DNA of 64,000 bases, from positions 38,260 to 102,259 of the forward strand of contig JAEYZG010000037.1 in NCBI GenBank assembly GCA_023428135.1, read 5' to 3'. The position numbers and the translations under genes are program-made. Shown here one piece after another: positions 8,973 to 18,691 of this stretch. The first letter of the stretch is position 1, and each line of letters starts with the position of its first letter. The notes under the pieces were generated by a model. It ran no database searches. It saw only the letters and a list, made by a program, of their open reading frames with translations, and had not been told where the DNA came from. The stretch is from Bacteroidota bacterium. Lineage in GTDB: Bacteria; Bacteroidota; Bacteroidia; Cytophagales; Cytophagaceae.

Positions 8973-9932
8973 TTAAAAGCCAAAACTTAAACCTTTCAAT
9001 AACATTGCACCCTCATAAACGATGGAATCACCTTCTTCTACACCATCCAGCAGAATAATATCTTCTCCCATCTCATTTTCTGTAATAACTTCCTTGCGCT
9101 TAATAATGCTCCTGTTTTTAACAAAAACATAATTTCTTCCTTCAACAGATATAACTGATGAAACAGGTACTGATAAAGAGTTTTCTTCTTCGATAGGGAA
9201 TTTAACTTTAGCATACATTCCAGGCTTAAATCTTTCACCAGAATTAGCTAGTGTGATCCTCACTTTAGCAGTTCGTGTTTGCCTGTCAAGTACATCACCT
9301 ACTGCTGTTATTTTTCCGAAAAATCTCTCTCCGGGATAAGATGTAAAAAGAACAGTACAGGACTTACCATTTTTAAGACTTCCGATAATATTTTCAGGGA
9401 CATTTGAAATAAGCCAGATGTTACCGGGTGGAATATCTGTCATTGTAATAGGGTCAAACCCTCGCATTCGTAATTGTCCTTCTTTCTCAGCCATTTCAGT
9501 AGCAGCATCGGTAAGACCCGTTTCAGCCTGCTTCAGTTCCGTGCCTGTTGCAGCCTTATGAGCATACATATCCTTTACTCTTTGCAGATAATCCGAATCT
9601 CTCTTATAATGCGCTATACTTTGCAAATATTCTGTGTAAAGCCGATTTAGCTCTTCATCGTCAAACAGGATAATGGTATGCGCCTCTTTTAATCTAGGTT
9701 TCAGAATACTGGCTACAACGGTAGCTGGAGCCATATATTCACTATTAAGAGCTTTTTTCTTAGCGACTATAGTTCTAAAAACTCCATTCTCAGTTTTCAA
9801 AACTATAACCTGTCCGTTATCTTTAACAACAGGATCTAAAAAATCACTATTGCTTGTTTTCTCCTCATCCTTCTTGCAGGAAACAAACAGTAGGATTATG
9901 ATTATATAAATAATGTTTTTATAATCTAACAT
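8973..9932 (-). CDS. czcB: periplasmic adaptor (membrane fusion) lipoprotein, CzcB type
   Basis: 319 residues. N-terminal lipobox LFVSC places the lipid anchor at Cys19. A short helical hairpin (about 105-155) follows, then a beta-barrel with the HlyD-type stretch VRITLANSGERFKPGMYAKV (about 222-243) and a C-terminal membrane-proximal domain. It should link the CzcA-type pump to the CzcC-type channel. It is short for CzcB and lacks the N-terminal metal-binding extension of some homologues. It lies 12 bp from both neighbours, so co-transcription is near certain. Confidence 0.85.
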   Translation of the reverse strand: MLDYKNIIYIIIILLFVSCKKDEEKTSNSDFLDPVVKDNGQVIVLKTENGVFRTIVAKKKALNSEYMAPATVVASILKPRLKEAHTIILFDDEELNRLYTEYLQSIAHYKRDSDYLQRVKDMYAHKAATGTELKQAETGLTDAATEMAEKEGQLRMRGFDPITMTDIPPGNIWLISNVPENIIGSLKNGKSCTVLFTSYPGERFFGKITAVGDVLDRQTRTAKVRITLANSGERFKPGMYAKVKFPIEEENSLSVPVSSVISVEGRNYVFVKNRSIIKRKEVITENEMGEDIILLDGVEEGDSIVYEGAMLLKGLSFGF

Positions 9933-9944
9933 ATACTGATGATA

Positions 9945-11195
9945 TTACATTGTTAATTTATCTAATATTGACGCCACATACAGTAATTCGATCTGACTTC
10001 TTTTCAGATCATATTGCGCCTGATTGTGTATGAGCATGGCATCATAAAAAGTTCTCTGCGCTTCCAGAAAATCAATGATAGTGGTGTTGCCCTTCAGGTA
10101 AGCATACCTGACGATTTCAAGGACCTCCTTTGATTGATTCAGAATCAATTGAACATGTATTACATTGTCCTTCTTCTGAAGATAGGTACTATAGCTATTT
10201 CTCAATTCTAACGTTACTTGTAGTTTCAGTGCCTCAAAAGCTGTTTCAGACTTCAGTTTCATTACTTTGGCTTTTTGAATTTCACCTTGATTCCTGTCAA
10301 AAAAAGGAATAGGCAAAGTGAGATATGTTCCATAATAACCCACTGAATTCTGAGGATTGTATATACCACCTGCTTCTAAATTAGGCATGGCATATGCCTT
10401 CTGAAGCTTTTCATTAACTTTACTCAGCTCCTTTTCATAATTCAAGGCGGCAATATCAGGTCTTTTCTCAAAAGCCATCTTCAGCATAGTATCCACTGGC
10501 TCTATCAATGACTCTGAAAACAAGCTATCGGCCCCTTCAATTACAAGAGAATCAGTGGTGCCTAGAAATACCTCGAGCGTTTTAAGCTCATTCAGATAGG
10601 TTCTCATGGTATTGCGCTCCTGTAAGGAATATTGCTCGAACAGAATTTTAGTTCTTATCAGTTCTGAAGGAGTGATTACCTCATTTTTCAACCTTACCTT
10701 ATTAATATTAACTAGCGTATCGATATTGGCTTTCACCGTTTCAAGCAGATCAAGGTTCTTTTTATAAAGCCAGAGTTCGAGGTACTTGAGAGATACATTC
10801 AATAACAGATTTCGCTCCGTCTCCTGAATATTTTTTTTAGTGATATAGGAGCTTACCTCCGCATATTCTATTTTATAATTTCTTTTGTGAAATGTCTGAA
10901 ACTGCTTGGTAAATTGATACCATACCTGTCTGCTGGAAGCATTAAAATAGCCTCCACTTTCAGGGAATAGCCTGTTTCTTGCAGCTCCTATCTGAAGAAA
11001 CTGATTATTAAATACGGGGTTTGGTCTTAGTCCTGCAGATACAATATCTGCATTTGCCACTGAGGAATCGTAAACAACAGCTTTCAAAAAGAGGTTGTTT
11101 TGTCTCGATATACTTAAAGCCTCTTTAAATGAAATCTTTGTTTGGGCAAATACAGAATGAACGCATAGAACAAAAACCAGATAAAAGTTTTTCAT
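9945..11195 (-). CDS. czcC: TolC-like outer-membrane efflux protein, CzcC type
   Basis: 416 residues with a signal peptide (about 1-17, ending VFAQ). The rest is long amphipathic helices in two homologous halves, the outer-membrane efflux protein fold (OEP, PF02321 type). FKEALSISRQNNL near the mature N-terminus and ALNYEKELSKVNEKLQKA mid-protein are typical. It forms the outer-membrane channel of the tripartite metal pump. The adaptor gene starts 12 bp downstream. Confidence 0.87.
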   Translation of the reverse strand: MKNFYLVFVLCVHSVFAQTKISFKEALSISRQNNLFLKAVVYDSSVANADIVSAGLRPNPVFNNQFLQIGAARNRLFPESGGYFNASSRQVWYQFTKQFQTFHKRNYKIEYAEVSSYITKKNIQETERNLLLNVSLKYLELWLYKKNLDLLETVKANIDTLVNINKVRLKNEVITPSELIRTKILFEQYSLQERNTMRTYLNELKTLEVFLGTTDSLVIEGADSLFSESLIEPVDTMLKMAFEKRPDIAALNYEKELSKVNEKLQKAYAMPNLEAGGIYNPQNSVGYYGTYLTLPIPFFDRNQGEIQKAKVMKLKSETAFEALKLQVTLELRNSYSTYLQKKDNVIHVQLILNQSKEVLEIVRYAYLKGNTTIIDFLEAQRTFYDAMLIHNQAQYDLKRSQIELLYVASILDKLTM

Positions 11196-11268
11196 TCTAA
11201 TGGAATAATTTAAAAGAAGTAATAAAAGAGATTTTTGTTTTCTGAAAGAGCTTCAGAAAAACGACTAT

Positions 11269-11664
11269 TTAGGAAAGTACCAAGAGTGAAATGTATCGGG
11301 GAACACCCTTCCTGTAAGAGATAAAATTCAGTTCTCGTGTATGTTCTGAAAGAATCTTACTATCTAATGGATTTTTAGGAAATAAAAAATCTGCATTTAA
11401 AAAAGGTAGTAACCAAAAGCAAACCTTTACAAAAGAAACGGTTTCTTCTTCCGGTGAAATTTGATAATCATATTCTTCATCATCTTCATCTTCCGGATTT
11501 GAATCTGACATTCCTAAAATATCTTCAAAGATTAATTCAGTAACGGAATTAATCTCTTCTTTTTCCTGATTCTTACTGCCCGAAAGGGAAGAAAACTCCG
11601 GAAACAAGAGGCTTGAATTCAGAATAAGAATTACAAAAAGATATTTCAGAATTTGAAAATTCAT
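11269..11664 (-). CDS. small acidic exported protein heading the czc-type operon
   Basis: 131 residues. The hydrophobic N-terminus (about 7-24) looks like a signal peptide or anchor. A strongly acidic stretch follows at about 50-75 (PEDEDDEEYDY), then a hydrophobic patch around FWLLPFLNADFLF. The gene lies 73 bp upstream of czcC in the same direction. Small proteins at this position in Bacteroidota efflux operons are uncharacterised; the acidic run could bind divalent metal, which is inference. No family recognised. Confidence 0.6.
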   Translation of the reverse strand: MNFQILKYLFVILILNSSLLFPEFSSLSGSKNQEKEEINSVTELIFEDILGMSDSNPEDEDDEEYDYQISPEEETVSFVKVCFWLLPFLNADFLFPKNPLDSKILSEHTRELNFISYRKGVPRYISLLVLS

Positions 11665-11856
11665 TTTATTTATTCAAAATTATCAATTTTCTGAAAATAA
11701 AATCCATTTTTTAACGATGGCCTAAAAAAACTCAATTAAAACCAATTCTGAATTATTTTTTATAAAAACAAAATAACATTCATCTATCCTTTAAGCATTC
11801 CAATACTTCTTAAGACCACGATATCCTGATTTAGCCGGAACAACAGCAATCAAATC

Positions 11857-13716
11857 TTAATTTATGGTTATCGTCCCTCTGCTTCTCCCTTTGGGTAATA
11901 TTGTTGGCAAGTATTTTAAGCCTAAATAATTCATATCCTTAGGTTCTTTAAGACTATTTTGCCACCTTGCAATTACTTTCAAGGTATCCTGCAAAAACAG
12001 ATCCTTCGTTACACTTCTTTGTATTTTATAATCGAATGTTTTGGGAATGGAGGAAGGGAAAGTAAGGCAAACCATATAAGGTTCTATACCATTTATAATA
12101 AAAACGTCACTGCGAATCTTTTCCAGAAGATCCTCTACATTCACTTTATTTATTGAATCTCTGGACACTTCCTGCACTACAACTAACACTTCTTTATTCT
12201 CTTTGGTTATCGTAAAAGCTGCGCAACATCCTTTCCTTAAAGCAGGATGACTATGAGATACGTTGTGTTCAATATAATGCGGATAATGAAATGTTCCATT
12301 TAATACTATCAGATCTTTTAACCTTCCAGTAATGAATAATTCATCATTTTTGATAAACCCAAGATCCCCTGTTTTGAGAAATTTGATACCATTGTAAAAA
12401 TATTCTTTTGAAAATTCTATATTGTTATAAAAATTTAAAGCAAAGCCCTGATCAGCAATTAATATTTCTCCGACAGATCCATCATCAAGCTTTTGGCCAC
12501 TTTGGGGATCAATGATCATAACCTGGTAGTTGTTTAGAAAATTACCATAACTGATAAGTTTTACACTATCATTCTCAAGAGGTGTTTCCATCGCAATCAG
12601 GTTTCTGAAAAGAGTTTTACTGAAGCTGCATGCTGTTACTCCTTTTCCGATTCTTCCACCAGATACCAGCAAGGCGGCCTCTGTTAGTCCGTACACAGGA
12701 ACGAAAGCTTTTGGGGAAAATCCGCAAACGGCGAATTTATTGTTAAACCTTTCCAGAGTTTCCGGCTTTACGGAATCCCCTCCATTAAACGCGACTTTCC
12801 AATGTCTCAAATCAAGCTCGGGAAGCTGTTCATCCTTGATTTTATTACAACACATTTCAAAGGCAAAATTCGGCCCTCCGCTAACCACTGTACCTTTTCC
12901 CTTGAGGTTGCTTATTTCTTTTAGCCAGATAAAAGGCTTTTTAATAACGGTTAATGGCGCCATCAGTGTTGTTTGTATACCTGAAAATACAGGAGCTATA
13001 ATTCCACTTATCAGCCCCATATCATGATATGGATGAAGGCAGCTTACTACATGCGTTTCAGTGCTTACGTCAAACGCATTGATCAACTGCAAGGAATTCA
13101 GGTAAAGGTTTCTATGTGTTACTTCTATCCTTTTGGGAAGGCCTGTAGTCCCTGATGTATACTGTATCAATACTACCTGATTGCTGCTATAGGAATCTTC
13201 TTTTCTTTTTCTGAAAACGCCGTTTGACTTTATTATATCTGAAGGTATCCACGGTAGATCGTAGAGGATTTTAAGTTTTCTGTTTTTTTCTATTTCAGCT
13301 GAATTTTGCAATCTGCTCTTTGCTTCAAAGTCATCCAATTGGGAGAGTACAGATTTTGTGCATAATACAAGATCCGGATTACTATCTTCTGCAATTGAAA
13401 TGAGACGATCTACATTTTCACTATCCGGAGGATATGCAAGAACCGGTATAATATCGGCATAAAGACAAGCGAAAAAAGCCACTATGAAATCAAGGCCTGA
13501 GGGATATAAAAGCAATGCCTTATCACCTGAGATGGTCTTTTGCTTTAGGACAAATGCAAGTGTTTTGGCTTTTCTTCCCAAGTCTTTATAGGTCAGAGAA
13601 AGACATCCTTCCTTTACTTCATGCGGAAATCTGAATGCTACAAAGTTTGGCTTTGAGGTAATCAGAGAATCCAGCTTATCTGTGAGGAAAATATAATCTT
13701 TTGCTGTCGTTTCCAT
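11857..13716 (-). CDS. fatty acyl-AMP ligase (FAAL-type adenylating enzyme)
   Basis: 619-residue member of the ANL superfamily. The P-loop-like motif YTSGTTGLPKR is at 186-196, and a GDLGFI motif and a C-terminal LKDLIVLNG motif follow. DKALLLYPSGLDFIVAFF and AYPP near the N-terminus are characteristic of FAALs, which make acyl-adenylates for transfer to carrier proteins, rather than CoA ligases. FAALs usually sit beside polyketide or peptide synthetase genes; none is seen here and no carrier protein is fused. It is flanked by unrelated genes, so it is an orphan. FAAL versus acyl-CoA synthetase rests on motif pattern only. Confidence 0.8.
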   Translation of the reverse strand: METTAKDYIFLTDKLDSLITSKPNFVAFRFPHEVKEGCLSLTYKDLGRKAKTLAFVLKQKTISGDKALLLYPSGLDFIVAFFACLYADIIPVLAYPPDSENVDRLISIAEDSNPDLVLCTKSVLSQLDDFEAKSRLQNSAEIEKNRKLKILYDLPWIPSDIIKSNGVFRKRKEDSYSSNQVVLIQYTSGTTGLPKRIEVTHRNLYLNSLQLINAFDVSTETHVVSCLHPYHDMGLISGIIAPVFSGIQTTLMAPLTVIKKPFIWLKEISNLKGKGTVVSGGPNFAFEMCCNKIKDEQLPELDLRHWKVAFNGGDSVKPETLERFNNKFAVCGFSPKAFVPVYGLTEAALLVSGGRIGKGVTACSFSKTLFRNLIAMETPLENDSVKLISYGNFLNNYQVMIIDPQSGQKLDDGSVGEILIADQGFALNFYNNIEFSKEYFYNGIKFLKTGDLGFIKNDELFITGRLKDLIVLNGTFHYPHYIEHNVSHSHPALRKGCCAAFTITKENKEVLVVVQEVSRDSINKVNVEDLLEKIRSDVFIINGIEPYMVCLTFPSSIPKTFDYKIQRSVTKDLFLQDTLKVIARWQNSLKEPKDMNYLGLKYLPTILPKGRSRGTITIN

Positions 13717-13820
13717 ATCATTTCACTTTATTGTCCTTTCAAAAGTAGAGACGACGAATAGCAAAATCTATACGGCAAAATAAGGATTTTAAAAATATCC
13801 CATTTTACGGGAGGGAAGCT

Positions 13821-14027
13821 TTAAAAGCGGAAAGCGAAAAGTTGAAAGCTTAAAGTTTAAAGTTTCGAATATAAAAGCCTGATACAGCTCTTTCAGGACT
13901 GAATTGCAGATTCTGGCTATTTGTATTCCAACATGTGAATTCCAATAGCAATAATCTTCCTTGAAATGAATTTACTCCTGCCCCCTTAAGATCCCGTTCA
14001 ACTTTTCGCTTTACGCCTTTCGCTTTT
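13821..14027. repeat. intergenic element with inverted GAAAGTTGAAAG-type ends
   Basis: The left arm (13821-13866) carries GCGAAAAGTTGAAAGC followed by further A/G-rich heptamers. The right arm (13996-14027) carries the reverse complement pattern (GTTCAACTTTTCGC). It fills most of the 309-bp gap between the FAAL and histidine kinase genes and reaches the kinase stop codon. The same family is seen at 38338-38487 and 45421-45460. No gene is seen in this gap. Confidence 0.5.
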
Positions 14028-16356
14028 AATGCAATTCAAATTCTCCTTTGGGAAGAATAACTTTAAATATAGACCCCTCTCCTTCAACACTTTCCACATC
14101 TATCCTTCCACCTGCATTTTCTATAATTCTTTTAACAATATATAATCCGATTCCACTTCCTTCCACATGATCATGAAATCTTTTAAACATATTAAATATC
14201 TTATCTATGTTTTCGGCCTTTATACCTAATCCATTATCCTGGCATATAATCGTATTATAATATTCATCCGAACTGCACATTATTTTAACAATCGGGTTTC
14301 TTTCGGGACTGCGGTATTTAATGCCGTTACTTATCAGATTATAAATAATACTTTTAAGATTTTTTCTTACGAATTTAATTTCATTGCAATCATCAAGATG
14401 ATAAATTATTTCTGCATTATTCCTTGAGATCTGATCCGATATAGTAATCTTCACATCATCAATAAGCTCAGGAAGGCCTACCAACTCTACATTTTCAAGA
14501 CTTTCCTTCTGAATTTTAGCAATCTCAGTAAGATCCTTAATAGTTATCTGGAACTTTTCAACGGATATGTCAATCATTTCCTTTATTTCTCTAAGGTCCA
14601 GGTTTAACAAAGATTGTTCGCCAAGCTCTTCAAATAAACTACTGATTAATCCTTCTATATTAGAGATAGGAGCTTTTAAATCATGAGATGCAGTATATAT
14701 AAAATTATCCAGATCATTATTGATCCTCTTTAATTCTTTTATAGTTTTCAGCAATTCATCTGTCCTTTCCTTTACTTTATTCTCCAGGTCAGCATTCATT
14801 GCCTGAAGACTTTGTTCAAGGAATTTACGTTCTGTAAGGTCTCTGGTAATTTTAGAATAACCGATTAATTTGCCTGAAGCATCGTGTAAAGCCGTGATTA
14901 AAACGTTCGCATAAAATGTACTTCCATCCTTACGTACTCTTAATCCTTCATCTTCAAACTTACCGTGAATACCCGCCTGAACAAGTTCATAATCCGGATA
15001 CTTTTGCTTTTTCTTCTCTTCAGTATAAAATATGGAAAAGTGTTTACCTATTATTTCATCTTCATTGTACCCTTTAATCCTCTTTGCGCCCTCATTCCAG
15101 GAAGCAATAGTTCCATCAGGCTCAAGCAAGAATATAGCATAATCCTTAACCCCTTCAATAAGGGATCTGAATCTTTCTTCACTTGTCCTAAGTCTCTCTT
15201 CTGCGAGCTTTCTTTCAGTAAGGTTCCTGGTTATTTTGGTAAAACCTACCAAGGTATTATTTTTATCGAATAGGGCTGTAATAATAACATTCGCCCAGAA
15301 ACGGGATCCATCTTTTCTTAATCGGAAGCCTTCCGTTTCAAACTTCCCATGGATGGTCGCCTGCTTAAGTTCATGCTCGGGAAAATGTTTTTCCCGAAGG
15401 TCCTTATCATAGAATACAGAAAAATGCTTTCCTATTATTTCACTTTTCTCATATCCTTTTAAAACTTCAGCGCCCTCATTCCATGAGTTAATATATCCTT
15501 CAGGGCTTAGCCTGAATATGGCATAATCTTTAACGGCATCAATAAAACTACTGAATCTTTCTTCTTCCTCGACTCTTTCGGTAACATCAATACTAAAACC
15601 AATTATCCCTGTATTAACAGGAATAAAATAATTCTGAAACTCCCTTAACTCTCCACTTAAAGACAATGCTCTTCCAATATAGGAAACCGATTTTCCACTC
15701 AATGCAAGTGTGGTATTTTCAATATTTTCGGGGAAGATATAATCATTATAGATGCTAAAGTTTACTGTTTCATTGTCTTTACGGCCAAGAGTTTCCAATC
15801 CTTTTCCTGCAGAATAAGTAACTCTGCCTTCCTTGTTGATTCTTGTAATTACGACAGGAACATTAGATAAAATTCCATAAATGATTTCGTCTTTATCAAT
15901 CAGCTCTTCATTCTTAATTTCTTCAAATGCATGAAGCCCCATTTCGGTTAAGGTCTGGAAATAATCAGTTATTTCCTTTACCAAAGCGATTAATTCAATT
16001 TTAGAGCACTCATAATATTTTAAAAAATCCAGTACTACTGTCTTTATTATATAATTGCCCGAATTAATATCTCTTATTGTTAAGTCTTTTCTTGATACAC
16101 AGCTTTTCCCTGCTTTCCATAAAGCTATTTTTTTTGTTAAAGCATCATATGGGGTATCATGTATGATATCTAGCAAAATTCCCTCTAATTCTCTTTTAAT
16201 ATTTGCATAGAGGGTAGCATCTGGAAGTTGCTTTAAAAACCTGCAAACAGAGAATTCCCCGCTTTTTGTGATCACAATTACATTTTTCGTTAACTCTTCA
16301 ATGTAATTGTCTAACAAAAAAACTGAATAAGATTTAAAATAATTAGGATAATCCAT
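14026..16356 (-). CDS. sensor histidine kinase with tandem PAS domains
   Basis: 776-residue soluble kinase. The N-terminal ~150 residues are an all-helical sensor-like region of unknown ligand. Three PAS domains follow: a divergent one at about 172-265 and two closely similar ones at about 268-385 and 395-510. The last two share KDYAIF, SWNEGA and GKHFS, pointing to internal duplication. A coiled coil leads to HisKA with SHDLKAP (phospho-acceptor His558). HATPase_c has QDNGLGIK (N and G1 boxes) and GSGIGLYIVK (G2 box). There is no membrane segment, so it should sense a cytosolic signal. No response regulator is adjacent, so it is an orphan. The C-terminal half closely resembles the truncated kinase at 62533-63874. 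Confidence 0.9.
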   Translation of the reverse strand: MDYPNYFKSYSVFLLDNYIEELTKNVIVITKSGEFSVCRFLKQLPDATLYANIKRELEGILLDIIHDTPYDALTKKIALWKAGKSCVSRKDLTIRDINSGNYIIKTVVLDFLKYYECSKIELIALVKEITDYFQTLTEMGLHAFEEIKNEELIDKDEIIYGILSNVPVVITRINKEGRVTYSAGKGLETLGRKDNETVNFSIYNDYIFPENIENTTLALSGKSVSYIGRALSLSGELREFQNYFIPVNTGIIGFSIDVTERVEEEERFSSFIDAVKDYAIFRLSPEGYINSWNEGAEVLKGYEKSEIIGKHFSVFYDKDLREKHFPEHELKQATIHGKFETEGFRLRKDGSRFWANVIITALFDKNNTLVGFTKITRNLTERKLAEERLRTSEERFRSLIEGVKDYAIFLLEPDGTIASWNEGAKRIKGYNEDEIIGKHFSIFYTEEKKKQKYPDYELVQAGIHGKFEDEGLRVRKDGSTFYANVLITALHDASGKLIGYSKITRDLTERKFLEQSLQAMNADLENKVKERTDELLKTIKELKRINNDLDNFIYTASHDLKAPISNIEGLISSLFEELGEQSLLNLDLREIKEMIDISVEKFQITIKDLTEIAKIQKESLENVELVGLPELIDDVKITISDQISRNNAEIIYHLDDCNEIKFVRKNLKSIIYNLISNGIKYRSPERNPIVKIMCSSDEYYNTIICQDNGLGIKAENIDKIFNMFKRFHDHVEGSGIGLYIVKRIIENAGGRIDVESVEGEGSIFKVILPKGEFELH

Positions 16357-16600
16357 TTTTTAAGACATTACTTCCGGTGTAATTTTCTCCTTAAAAAAAC
16401 ATTTTAATAGAGAACCACAAAACTTTATAAAAAGATTCATCTAAAATTGATGAATTATTATACTTAACTACTTTAAGGGAAATAAAGCTATATTTTAGAG
16501 TAAAAAAACAAAACTTCTATAATCACCTAATAATAAATCAGTTAAAAAAATAAGAAATTAAATTTAACATGCTCTTTGTGAGCTTTTTAAAAAACCTTCA

Positions 16601-17233
16601 TTACTTATTTTTCTGTATAAAGCGGATATTAAATCTACCGGGGGCATTCTCCAGGTATTGATATATTTTTATGTTATGATTTTTCAGATCTGCACCTTCC
16701 TGTATGCTTACCGTTGCTGTATCACTGGTCCAAAACTCACTAATATCCCCATCCATTGGAGAAGAATCAACTGATATAACATAACCACCTGGATAGGCGT
16801 TAAATCCTGACTTATTATTCCCATTAATATTTAACCAGCGTGTTTGCGAAACCAGCTTCTTTATGGCATCCTGCTTTACAGCATTCAGACCAGTGAATTC
16901 AACACCTTGCGATTTTGCAAGCTCAATAAAATCTTCCATTGTAGGAATTTCCCAGCCAGCAGGCAATACAATATTCTGGAGTTCTTCAAAACTATAATAA
17001 TTTCCATATTCCGGTCTCGAGTTGAATTTATCATAAGGCCTACCTCCTTGACCTTTGTAGTTCGTAGCTGTCCATGCCTGGTTACCAATAGTCACTATTG
17101 GATATTGCTCTCCGTCGATTTCTACAAACTGAGCTTGAGGTGCAACTTCCTTTGTATCGTCCTTCTTACAGGAAAACAACAGACCAAAAAATACAATCGT
17201 AAGAACATTGAATAAAACGTATTTAGTTTTCAT
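16601..17233 (-). CDS. FISUMP-domain lipoprotein
   Basis: Start chosen at the ATG at 17233, not the upstream one at 17314, because it gives a lipoprotein signal MKTKYVLFNVLTIV... with lipobox LFSC (Cys22). The mature part holds the Fibrobacter succinogenes major paralogous (FISUMP) fold. Typical pieces are DGEQYPIVTIGNQAWTATNY, the PAGWEIPT motif, and SGFNAYPGGY with FWTSD near the end. Such proteins are common Bacteroidota surface lipoproteins; their ligands are mostly unknown. No operon partner. Confidence 0.8.
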   Translation of the reverse strand: MKTKYVLFNVLTIVFFGLLFSCKKDDTKEVAPQAQFVEIDGEQYPIVTIGNQAWTATNYKGQGGRPYDKFNSRPEYGNYYSFEELQNIVLPAGWEIPTMEDFIELAKSQGVEFTGLNAVKQDAIKKLVSQTRWLNINGNNKSGFNAYPGGYVISVDSSPMDGDISEFWTSDTATVSIQEGADLKNHNIKIYQYLENAPGRFNIRFIQKNK

Positions 17234-17373
17234 ACTGAATATTAAAAATGAAGTTATAAAAAAAAACTTTTTTATAAAATTAGTAAATTCAATTAACAAA
17301 TCTGCTTCTAGCATTTACAAGGTTGCAATATTTATTCATCTACTTCCCTCAATAATATTCATTACTCATACTA

Positions 17374-18597
17374 CTATAAACTTCCTTTGAGCCACTCGGC
17401 CTTTGCTGCTGAAAAGGTACTATGCCCAATTTTACATTTGAATGTCTTGCTATCGTAACGAATACTTTGATTTACCACTATATCAGCCAGCCACCAGTTT
17501 CCGAATTTTACAATTTTTTCCATTTCAGATTTTTTCACTGCATCTATGTCGTATTTCGTCAATTCTAAAAAATCCTTTTCTTCATCCGGCCTGATCCCTT
17601 CAGGAAAAGCCCAATTACCATCTTTCAACACCGGCTGCAGCAAAGGATTCATGCGGATTATACGTGGGGTATTTTCTTTTTCAGTTCCTCCCAATAACAT
17701 ATGTGCCATAAAATTGGCGGCTTCCGGCGGTTCGGAAATAATAGAAAGACTTAGTTTTATGGCATCTCTGTTAAGGTTGGATTTACCTAAAGGTAAAACA
17801 AGCTCTGGCCTTACAGCTGAAGAAGTACAGGTAAAACCATCTACCGGGAACAGTATTCCGGAGGTTCCTATACTCAGCACTTTTATATTATCTGAAGTTC
17901 TTTCCAGATTTTCAAATAATCTCAGCGCTTCCGTTATACCTATCAAAACCGGATTGTTATTACCTGCTACTGCTCCATCCCAGAACTGATGCATGGTATT
18001 ATGATCATAATTAAACCTTACAGGTTCATCAAAAAAATTCACAGGAGCATTGGATGACGCATCTACAGCCTGTGCAAGCGTATAATCATATTTGCTTCCA
18101 TCCTGTGCAGTCTTAAAAAATACTCCACGACGAAGATCATAGTCAAAACTCGTCAACACCAAATGAGGCTTGAAATTCACTTTTTCTCTGAGTTCATGCA
18201 TTCTAATTTTGCCTGATTTCACCAACGCCTCTTCAAGGCCTTTGATTTTCCTCCTCGCCTTGTATTTAGGGCCTACTCCAAATATCCTTGTTAAACGTTC
18301 GAGGCTAAAATCTCCTAAAGTAAGTTTGCTGAAAATTTTGTCTCTTATCTTGTCGTCCAGAAACATTTTTATTACTTCATCAATATCTTCATCAGCCTTC
18401 TCTATCATACCTGCCAGTACAAGACTTCCTCCTGAATTTGCTGCTATGATATCAAATTCGTTTAATATATTTCTGCAATTAGTGCCTACAGATTTTACAT
18501 CCTTATATATTTCTCTAAGAGCCATTGCCTGTAATACAGCCCAAGAACCTCCTCCATCAAGTGATAGTATCTTTTTTACCATATTGAAAATTATCAA
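17374..18597 (-). CDS. patatin-like phospholipase
   Basis: 407 residues (MIIFNMVKKIL; the second Met at 18582 is an equally good start). Patatin fold: the oxyanion-hole motif DGGGSWAVLQ lies near the N-terminus, the nucleophile elbow reads ANSGGS (usual G-x-S-x-G has Ala in the first Gly position), and the dyad Asp is in WDGAVAGNNNP (usual DGG/A). All three elements are present, so it is probably an active lipid acyl hydrolase. No signal peptide, so cytosolic. It is a single gene lying between the FISUMP lipoprotein and mutS2. Confidence 0.85.
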   Translation of the reverse strand: MIIFNMVKKILSLDGGGSWAVLQAMALREIYKDVKSVGTNCRNILNEFDIIAANSGGSLVLAGMIEKADEDIDEVIKMFLDDKIRDKIFSKLTLGDFSLERLTRIFGVGPKYKARRKIKGLEEALVKSGKIRMHELREKVNFKPHLVLTSFDYDLRRGVFFKTAQDGSKYDYTLAQAVDASSNAPVNFFDEPVRFNYDHNTMHQFWDGAVAGNNNPVLIGITEALRLFENLERTSDNIKVLSIGTSGILFPVDGFTCTSSAVRPELVLPLGKSNLNRDAIKLSLSIISEPPEAANFMAHMLLGGTEKENTPRIIRMNPLLQPVLKDGNWAFPEGIRPDEEKDFLELTKYDIDAVKKSEMEKIVKFGNWWLADIVVNQSIRYDSKTFKCKIGHSTFSAAKAEWLKGSL

Positions 18598-18641
18598 AAG
18601 CTTATCTTAAAAATCCAATAAATTCGGGGGCAAAGAAAATA

Positions 18642-18673
18642 AAAAGGATTGTTCTTTAATCAACAATCCTTTT
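18642..18673 (-). terminator. terminator of mutS2
   Basis: AAAAGGATTGTT and AACAATCCTTTT form a perfect 12-bp stem with an 8-nt loop. On the minus strand a T-rich tract follows. It lies 19 bp past the mutS2 stop and separates it from the patatin gene. Confidence 0.75.
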
Positions 18674-18691
18674 AAAAAATATCAACAATTA

